The notes beneath the pieces are model-generated. The model was not told the DNA's origin. It searched no databases and was given only the letters and a program-made list of their open reading frames with translations. Positions 58,079-64,000 of a DNA stretch of 64,000 bases are shown in pieces. A program made the translations under genes and the position numbers. The DNA is from Mycolicibacterium neoaurum VKM Ac-1815D (lineage in GTDB: Bacteria; Actinomycetota; Actinomycetes; Mycobacteriales; Mycobacteriaceae): contig NC_023036.2 of NCBI RefSeq assembly GCF_000317305.3, positions 5,357,268 to 5,421,267 of the forward strand, read 5' to 3'. Each line of letters begins with the position of its first letter. The stretch's first letter is position 1.

Positions 58079-59130
58079 TCGGTGATGCGGTTCCCGTCGG
58101 CATCCCAATGCTCGGCGACCTTCTTGCTCGGCTGCACACGCGGCGGTTCGCCCGGCATCTTCGGGTAGCTGGGCGGGTAGGGCAAGTCGCCGAGGCCCCG
58201 CTCCTGTTCGTCAGCGGAGACCATCTCCAACAACCCCTCCAGCGAATGCGCGGTGTCGTCGATACCGGCCCACGGATCGTCGCGCCTGGCAACGATGTCG
58301 GGCACCGTCGCGATGGTGTAGTCGTCGGGATCGGCGTCGGCGAGATCGTCCCAACTCAGCGGCATCGAGACCGTCGCGATCGGCGTTTTGCGCAGTGAGT
58401 ATGCCGACGCGAAGGTCCGATCCCTGGCGTTCTGGTTGTAGTCGATGAACAACCGCTCGCCGCGTTCCTCCTTCCACCAACTCGTGGTCACCGCGTCGGG
58501 GGCGCGGCGTTCGACCTCGCGGGCCAGCGCTATGCCTGCCCGGCGCACCGCGATGAAGTCCCAGTCCGGCCGGATGCGCACGAACACGTGTACACCGCGA
58601 CCACCGGACGTCTTGGGGTATCCGACCAGCCCCAGCGAATCCAGCACCGGTTTGAGCACGTCCACGGCGATCTCGCGGGCCTGCGCGAAACCGGTACCGG
58701 GCTGGGGGTCCAGGTCGATGCGCAATTCGTCGGGGTGCTCGGTATCGGGGCACCGCACCTGCCACGGGTGCAGGGTGATGGTCCCCATCTGGGCCGCCCA
58801 CGCGATCGCCGACGGGTGGGTGATCTTCAACGCGTCCGCCGTTCGCCCGGAGGGAAAGGTGACCGTGCACGTCTGGAGATAGTCGGGGTGTTTCTGCGGC
58901 ACCCGTTTCTGGTAGATCTCCTCGCCTTCGATCCCGTCGGGAAACCGTTGCAGGTGCACCGGGCGGTCGCGCAGCAGGGCCACCATCGGCTCGGCGACCG
59001 CCAAGTAGTAGTCGACGACCTTGCCCTTCGCACCCTCGGCACCCAGCGCGGGAAAGTAGATCTTGTCGGGATTGGTGAGCCGAACCGCGACTCCATCGAC
59101 ATCGAGTTCTGTCGCCGGACGTGCCATCAT
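58075..59130 (-). CDS. Prim-PolC: LigD-type primase-polymerase domain protein
   Basis: A 351-aa stand-alone archaeo-eukaryotic primase fold like the LigD polymerase domain. Substrate segments are 'LTNPDKIYFPALGAEGAKGKVVDYYLAVAEPMV' and 'HLQRFPDGIEGEEIYQKRVP'. The catalytic pair D139-x-D141 is in 'LRIDLDPQPG', with 'YPKTSGGRGVHVFVRI' following. In M. smegmatis Prim-PolC works with LigC in gap filling during excision repair. ATG 59130 overlaps the ligC stop (ATGA). A C-terminal extension ('YPKMPGEPPRVQPSKKVAEHWD') is normal for the family. Confidence 0.88.
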   Translation of the reverse strand: MMARPATELDVDGVAVRLTNPDKIYFPALGAEGAKGKVVDYYLAVAEPMVALLRDRPVHLQRFPDGIEGEEIYQKRVPQKHPDYLQTCTVTFPSGRTADALKITHPSAIAWAAQMGTITLHPWQVRCPDTEHPDELRIDLDPQPGTGFAQAREIAVDVLKPVLDSLGLVGYPKTSGGRGVHVFVRIRPDWDFIAVRRAGIALAREVERRAPDAVTTSWWKEERGERLFIDYNQNARDRTFASAYSLRKTPIATVSMPLSWDDLADADPDDYTIATVPDIVARRDDPWAGIDDTAHSLEGLLEMVSADEQERGLGDLPYPPSYPKMPGEPPRVQPSKKVAEHWDADGNRITD

Positions 59131-60179
59131 CGGGTCTCCAATACGTCGCGCAGGTCGTAGTTCATCGGGACGTCGAGCTGATCGAAGGTACAGCTGGACG
59201 GCTCGCGGTCGGGACGCCAGCGCACGAACTTCACGGCATGCCGGAATCGGCGCTCGCCGGTGTTGCCCTCCATCTGGTCGTAGGCCACCTCGCACACCTT
59301 TTCCGGGCGCACCGGGATCCAGCGCTTGTCGGCCGCCGAGTTCCATCGGCTCGGTTCACCGTCGCGGACGTCGTCACCTATGCGCAGCGGCTCAAGGTCT
59401 GCCAACAGCGACAACCGCGCCTTGGCGGTGAAGGACGCGGCCCCACCGACCATCTGGAGGTCACCGTCACCGCGATAGAGACCCAGCAGGATGGATCCGA
59501 TTCCTTCACCGCTCTTGTGGACGCGGTATCCGATGGCCACGCAGTCAGCGTCGCGATGATGCTTGACCTTAACCATCTCCCGTTTCCCCGGCAGATACGG
59601 CCCCTCAAGTCGTTTGGCGATCACCCCATCCAAACCGGCGCCCTCGAACTCTCGCAACCACTGCGACCCGAGTCCGGCATCCTCGGTGGTGCGGGTGACG
59701 TGGCACCAGTCCCGCTCGTCGACCGCGTCGATCAGCGCTTCCCGACGCACCCGAAACGATTCGTTCATCAGTGATCTATCGCCGAGGGCGAGCGCATCGA
59801 AGCCGATGAAATGGGCCGGGGTCTCCTTCGACAGCTTGGTGATGCGGCTCTCGGCGGGATGGATGCGCTGGCTGAGCGACTCCCAATCCAACCGGGTCAG
59901 TCCTGCGATGTCGCGGGGCACCACGATCTCACCGTCGAGCACGCACCGCGGGGTGATCTCCGCGCGCACGGCGTCGACGACCTCCGGGAAGTACCGGCCC
60001 AGATCCTTGCCGCTGCGCGACAGCAGCACCACGGAATCACCGTCACGGAAAACGAGCGATCGGAAACCGTCCCACTTGGGCTCATAGGACCACGTTCCCG
60101 GGTCGGTGGGCACTGCGCTCTGAGCCTTCGCCAGCATCGGCTCCAGCGGCGGCATGACCGGTAGATCCACAACATTCAT
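59127..60179 (-). CDS. ligC: ATP-dependent DNA ligase LigC
   Basis: A 350-aa ligase. The adenylated Lys35 lies in 'YEPKWDGFRSL'. Other nucleotidyltransferase motifs are 'VLDGEIVV', 'HFIGFDALAL', 'GLDGVIAKRLEGPY' and 'MVKVKHHRDADCVAIGY'. A C-terminal OB fold follows. It seals nicks after short gap filling with Prim-PolC. ATG 60179 has AGGTGA upstream; a GTG two codons earlier is less likely. Confidence 0.9.
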   Translation of the reverse strand: MNVVDLPVMPPLEPMLAKAQSAVPTDPGTWSYEPKWDGFRSLVFRDGDSVVLLSRSGKDLGRYFPEVVDAVRAEITPRCVLDGEIVVPRDIAGLTRLDWESLSQRIHPAESRITKLSKETPAHFIGFDALALGDRSLMNESFRVRREALIDAVDERDWCHVTRTTEDAGLGSQWLREFEGAGLDGVIAKRLEGPYLPGKREMVKVKHHRDADCVAIGYRVHKSGEGIGSILLGLYRGDGDLQMVGGAASFTAKARLSLLADLEPLRIGDDVRDGEPSRWNSAADKRWIPVRPEKVCEVAYDQMEGNTGERRFRHAVKFVRWRPDREPSSCTFDQLDVPMNYDLRDVLETR

Positions 60180-60253
60180 GTTCACCTAGACCCGGGTACC
60201 CCGACAATCTCATCGCAGCACCGATCAGAACAACACGTTGTGATCGATGCGGC

Positions 60254-61408
60254 TCACATGCTCAGTCCACCGCGCCTGACAAGTTGCTTTGCGATGACAC
60301 CCTTCTGGATCTCGTTGGTGCCCTCCCCCACGATCATCAGCGGGGCATCCCGCAAGTAGCGCTCCACGTCGTATTCGGTCGAGTACCCGTAACCACCGTG
60401 TATTCGCACAGCGTCCAGAGCGATCTGCATGGCCGCCTCCGAGCAGAACAGCTTCGCCATGCCGGCCTCCATATCGACCCGTTCTCCCGAGTCGAATTTC
60501 TCTGCCGCCGACAGCAACAGCGCCCGCGCCGCGGCCAGTTTGGTCCCCATCTCGGCGAGCATGTTGCCGACGGCCTGATGCTCCCATATCGGTTTACCGA
60601 AGCTTTCCCGGTCCTGGGCGTAACGCAGGGCATCGTCGAAAGCCGCCCGTGCGACACCGGTCGCCCGTGCCGCCACCTGAAGTCGGCCCACCTCAAGGCC
60701 TTTCATCATCTGCGCGAAGCCCTCACCTTCATCCGCGCCCAACAGCGCGGTGCCGGGCACACGCGCATCGGCGAAATTCAGCTCGCACGCCTCGACACCC
60801 TTGTAGCCGAGCTTGGGTAGGTCTTTGGAGATCGTGAATCCTGGCACCTTCTCCACCAGCAGGATGGACACGCCCCTGTGCGCCGGGTCGGCATCCGGGT
60901 CCGTCTTGCAGAGCAGCGCGATCAGATCCGAGCGCCGCGCATTCGAGATCCACGTCTTGGATCCATTGATCAGATAGTCCTCGCCGTCGCGCCGGGCCAC
61001 CGTGCGCATGGCTTGCAAGTCCGAGCCGCCACCGGGCTCGGTGAGCGCCATCGTGGCCCGCAGCTCACCGGTGGCCATCCGGGGCAGATACAGCTGCTTC
61101 TGTTCCTCGGTGCCGAACAGGAGAATCAGTTTGGACACCACGGTGTGGCCGCCCATCGCACCGGCCAGGCTCATCCAGCCCCGCGCCAGTTCCTCGGCCA
61201 CCCGCACATAGCAGGGCATGGACACCGCGCCGAACCCGTAAGGCTCCGGGATGGCAAGCCCGAAGATGCCGATCTCCTTCATCGTCTCGATGAGGTCCTC
61301 GGGGTAGGCATTGGCGTGCTCCAGTTCACGAGCCACCGGCCTGACCTGCTTGTCGACGAACTCTCGGACGGTGTCGACGATCGCCTCTTCTTCAGCCGAG
61401 AGCACCAT
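60254..61408 (-). CDS. Acyl-CoA dehydrogenase
   Basis: A 384-aa flavoenzyme that makes trans-2-enoyl-CoA. The family landmarks are 'ALTEPGGGSDLQAMRT', 'WISNARRSDLIALLCKTD', 'GFTISKDLPKLGYKG' and 'YAQDRESFGKPIWEHQAV'. 'IHGGYGYSTEYDVERYLRDA' and the catalytic Glu in 'VGEGTNEIQKGVI' follow. Chain-length preference is unknown. It lies upstream of ligC with a 74-bp gap and is divergent from the threonine-aldolase-like gene (58 bp). Confidence 0.9.
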   Translation of the reverse strand: MVLSAEEEAIVDTVREFVDKQVRPVARELEHANAYPEDLIETMKEIGIFGLAIPEPYGFGAVSMPCYVRVAEELARGWMSLAGAMGGHTVVSKLILLFGTEEQKQLYLPRMATGELRATMALTEPGGGSDLQAMRTVARRDGEDYLINGSKTWISNARRSDLIALLCKTDPDADPAHRGVSILLVEKVPGFTISKDLPKLGYKGVEACELNFADARVPGTALLGADEGEGFAQMMKGLEVGRLQVAARATGVARAAFDDALRYAQDRESFGKPIWEHQAVGNMLAEMGTKLAAARALLLSAAEKFDSGERVDMEAGMAKLFCSEAAMQIALDAVRIHGGYGYSTEYDVERYLRDAPLMIVGEGTNEIQKGVIAKQLVRRGGLSM

Positions 61409-61466
61409 GGAAGCAATGTATCGGCTGCGCGGCGGGCCGACCGCGACCGCTGGGAGGATGGAGCCC

Positions 61467-62531
61467 GTGCCCATCACCACACTTCACGATCCCGGTCGAC
61501 GCGGTTTCGCCAGCGACAACTATGCGGGCGTACATCCCGAGGTCATCGCAGCGATCACCGCGGCCAACGGCGGACACGAGATCGCCTACGGCCAGGACGC
61601 CTACACGGCCCGGCTGCAGGAGGTCATCCGCACCCACTTCGGTGCAGCCGCCGAGACCTTCCCCGTGTTCAACGGAACCGGCGCCAATGTGGTGGCGTTG
61701 ACCGGCCTGCTGCCGCGCTGGGGTGCCGTGATCACAGCACATACCGCCCACATCAACACCGACGAGGGCGGCGCCCCGGAACGCGTGATGGGCCACAAGC
61801 TTCTGACGGTGCCCACCCCGGACGGCAAGTTGACCCCCGACCTGATAGCCCGGGAGGCTTACGGCTGGGGCGACGAGCACCGGGCCCAGCCCCTGGCCGT
61901 CAGCATCACCCAGTCCACCGAGATGGGCACGCTGTACACCCCGGACGAGGTGCGCGCCATCGCCGATTTCGCCCACTCCCACGGGATGTCGGTGCATGCG
62001 GACGGGGCGCGGCTGTGGAATGCTGCCGCCGCCCTCGACGTCCCTTTCCGGGAGTTCACCACCGATGCCGGCGTCGACGTGGTCAGCCTGGGTGGTACCA
62101 AGAACGGGCTCTTGGCCGCCGAGGCAGTGGTGGTGCTGGCCCCCGACCGCGTCTCTGGGTTGGTGTACCTGCGCAAGCTGACGATGCAGCTGTCGAGCAA
62201 GATGCGCTTCGCCTCGGCACAGCTGCTGAGCCTGTTCGATGACGATCTGGGCCTGCGCAGCGCACGGCACGCCAATGCGATGGCAGCCCGACTGCGGACC
62301 GCCCTGGAGGCCGACCCACCGCCCGGACTCACCTTCACCCAGGCCACCGAGGCCAACGCGATCTTCGCCACGATCCCGAACGACGCCGCCGACCGCATTC
62401 GCGACCGGGTGCGTTTCTACGACTGGGACCGGGCCCGCGGCGAGGTGCGCTGGATGACCGCCTGGGACAACACCACCGATGATGTCGACAACTTTGTCGA
62501 CATCATCCGTGCGGAGTTGCGGCGGGGCTAG
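61467..62531 (+). CDS. Low-specificity threonine aldolase-like PLP enzyme
   Basis: A 354-aa fold-type I PLP enzyme. 'FASDNYAGVHPEVIAAI', 'FPVFNGTGANVVAL', 'HINTDEGGAPE', 'HADGARLWNAAAAL' (PLP Asp) and the Schiff-base Lys in 'VSLGGTKNGLLAAEAVV' identify the beta-eliminating lyase/threonine aldolase group, which splits threonine to glycine and acetaldehyde. The start is GTG 61467, which lies 9 bp after GGGAGG; ATG 61458 abuts that site too closely. It ends 60 bp from the convergent DUF222 gene. Confidence 0.85.
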   Translation: MPITTLHDPGRRGFASDNYAGVHPEVIAAITAANGGHEIAYGQDAYTARLQEVIRTHFGAAAETFPVFNGTGANVVALTGLLPRWGAVITAHTAHINTDEGGAPERVMGHKLLTVPTPDGKLTPDLIAREAYGWGDEHRAQPLAVSITQSTEMGTLYTPDEVRAIADFAHSHGMSVHADGARLWNAAAALDVPFREFTTDAGVDVVSLGGTKNGLLAAEAVVVLAPDRVSGLVYLRKLTMQLSSKMRFASAQLLSLFDDDLGLRSARHANAMAARLRTALEADPPPGLTFTQATEANAIFATIPNDAADRIRDRVRFYDWDRARGEVRWMTAWDNTTDDVDNFVDIIRAELRRG

Positions 62532-62590
62532 GTTCCGCCGCCAGGACGCGGCTTCTCTGTTCAGTTGTCAAGGTGCGCTGGGGCTTCGGG

Positions 62591-63910
62591 TTATGCGGCC
62601 GCGGGTAGGTCGGTCATGGTGCGCCGGGTGTGGGAGCGCAGGTGTGCCGGCTCGGGTGCTTCTGGTGTGTGGGGTGGGATGAACCAGGGGTGGCGGTCCC
62701 TACCGAGGTAGACCTGCCAGTCGCCGTGATGGATGAGGGTGTGGTGCAACCGGCACAGCAGCACTCCGTTGTCGATACTGGTTGTGCCGCCGGCACTCCA
62801 GGGGTGGATGTGGTGGGCATCGCACCAGGACACCGGGCGCCCGCACCCCGGATGGGCACACCCGCCGTCACGGACGGCCAGCGCTTTACGAATCGCGGGG
62901 GTGAACAGTCTTTCCGCGCGCCCGACATCCAACGGCACCCCCGAGTGGTCGACGATCACCGACGTCAACGTCGCATCACAACCGATCAACTCCGCGGTCG
63001 CCGCGGAGACCGGTCCACCGAACCCCAACCGATCCACCGCCTCCCCACTCACGCCCGGGGCACCCGGTCGGATGAGGGTGACGTGCGGGAGCACCCCACC
63101 GGACATCGGACGCCTCGACTGCGCCAGATAGGTGCGCAGCACCAGCCCGATCGCCTCCGCCCGGCGGACATCGATCGGGCGGGGGTCCGGCGAGCCGTCC
63201 GGTAGCGGGACCGGCCGGCACAACGGATCCAACGCCGCACATAGCTCTTCCCCGGTCGTCACGTCCAGATCGAGGGTGGCCTCAAACCGGCCCTCAGCGT
63301 TCTGCACCACGGTCATCTCATTCAGCGTGGCGTCCTCGGCGACCGGCACCACCCGCTGCTCGACCGGTAGTGCCGCGACTCGGTCGAGGGCGATCGCCCG
63401 CGCCTTCGCCGCCACCTCGGCCGGCGTGGTCTGCACCATCAGTTTGGTCACCACCGCCGCCCGATCGTCGTCGGACAACGGTGCTCGAGACTCCACGTGA
63501 GTGACACCTTTGCCCACGGCATCGGCGAACTCGATACCGATACCGCCCAACCGCTGCGCGATCGTCAACGCCGGCAACGACGATGCGGCGCGTCCCACCC
63601 GTACCGCCCGGGCCGCCGCACCCGGGGCCATGCCCAACAGCCGGAGCAGATCAGCCCCGGTGCGCAGGTGCCGCCGACCCGGCACACCGGCCCGCTCGGC
63701 CGCCGCCACCGCCGAGGAGATCACCACATCCAACAGATTCCGCGCCGACACCGCAGCAGCCAACACACCCAACAAGACCTCGTCATCGACCACCGGCCGC
63801 GGACAATCCACCAACCGACCCAAACCCGGCCCGACATCATCCCCCGGTGACACCGGAACAAGCTCATCGATCAACGCATCAACAAACACATCAAGACAGC
63901 TGGCGTCCAT
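62591..63910 (-). CDS. 13E12-repeat family protein: DUF222 plus HNH nuclease domain (second copy)
   Basis: A 439-aa protein with DUF222 over most of its length. The C-terminal HNH motif has 'CAHPGCGRPVSWCDAHHIHPWSAGGTTSIDNGVLLCRLHH', in which the cysteines and His pairs are intact. It is a distant paralogue of 11706-13139. No LexA-like box is visible just upstream; only a lone TCGAAC half occurs at 63994-63999 at the window edge. ATG 63910 is chosen ('MDASCLDVF'); the promoter may lie beyond the window. Confidence 0.8.
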   Translation of the reverse strand: MDASCLDVFVDALIDELVPVSPGDDVGPGLGRLVDCPRPVVDDEVLLGVLAAAVSARNLLDVVISSAVAAAERAGVPGRRHLRTGADLLRLLGMAPGAAARAVRVGRAASSLPALTIAQRLGGIGIEFADAVGKGVTHVESRAPLSDDDRAAVVTKLMVQTTPAEVAAKARAIALDRVAALPVEQRVVPVAEDATLNEMTVVQNAEGRFEATLDLDVTTGEELCAALDPLCRPVPLPDGSPDPRPIDVRRAEAIGLVLRTYLAQSRRPMSGGVLPHVTLIRPGAPGVSGEAVDRLGFGGPVSAATAELIGCDATLTSVIVDHSGVPLDVGRAERLFTPAIRKALAVRDGGCAHPGCGRPVSWCDAHHIHPWSAGGTTSIDNGVLLCRLHHTLIHHGDWQVYLGRDRHPWFIPPHTPEAPEPAHLRSHTRRTMTDLPAAA

Positions 63911-64000
63911 CACGGATACCGACTTCCCCCACAGCACCCACCAAGGGCACCATCAAACACACACAGCCCGCACGATCCCCCGAACAGGGACCGTCGAACC

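Noticed and set aside
63994..63999. LexA box for the second DUF222-HNH gene
   Set aside because: Only one half (TCGAAC) is visible before the window ends; the other half cannot be seen and the distance to the start codon is about 85 bp.

Overview
The window is high-GC actinobacterial DNA. It is almost certainly from a fast-growing Mycobacterium (Mycolicibacterium). The evidence is an ergothioneine operon egtABCDE, a mycobacterial ask-asd pair, a LeuA/DnaQ/MurT-GatD/RecR/YbaB/amidase/DnaX/AspC/SRP RNA block in the order known from M. tuberculosis, a LucA homologue, LigC with Prim-PolC, two 13E12-type DUF222-HNH genes, and a mycofactocin-associated methanol dehydrogenase locus. No rRNA, prophage, transposase or CRISPR array was seen.

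Layout. (1) 1-3416: a cut PadR regulator, a membrane protein, a methyltransferase and a GCS2-type ligase. (2) 3531-11563: the alcohol-oxidation locus, with mftM facing a minus-strand series read mno > moxR > VWA > second Fe-ADH > mnoS > mnoR. (3) 11706-14864: an SOS-type 13E12 gene, an alpha/beta hydrolase that lacks its catalytic histidine, and a divergent HxlR regulator. (4) 14854-20077: egtABCDE, with every junction overlapping. (5) 20161-27592: a PknH_C-like secreted protein, a lipoprotein, a Pro-rich membrane protein, a GH13 enzyme, a DUF4185 (GH183-type) protein, asd and ask. (6) 27796-35208: a nitrogen/C1 operon of amt, type III glutamine synthetase or gamma-glutamylmethylamide synthetase, glxBCD (MgsABC-like), an FAD amine oxidase and an XRE-cupin regulator. 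It has a GlnR-like site and a tandem operator. (7) 35224-41506: an accessory island on the minus strand. It holds two WXG100 proteins, a 942-aa CpnT-like polymorphic toxin and four small unknown genes that look like immunity genes. A 66-bp hairpin marks its left edge, and the DNA of the small genes is visibly less GC-rich. (8) 41610-57125: a leaderless leucine leader peptide and attenuator, then leuA and the conserved housekeeping block to SRP RNA, tRNA-Ser, lucA and a secreted serine protease. (9) 57126-64000: a long intergenic stretch, a small membrane protein, Prim-PolC, LigC, an acyl-CoA dehydrogenase, a threonine aldolase-like enzyme and a second DUF222-HNH gene.

How the genes fit together. 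The mno locus should oxidise methanol or propanediol using mycofactocin as electron acceptor. The amt-glx operon could take up ammonium or methylamine and assimilate the nitrogen through gamma-glutamyl intermediates. The two lie about 16 kb apart, so a C1-utilisation theme is possible but inferred. The most novel element is the ESX-type toxin island, which sits between two otherwise conserved core blocks (ask and leuA). Its toxin C-terminus is not the TNT NADase, and its immunity candidates are unrecognised.
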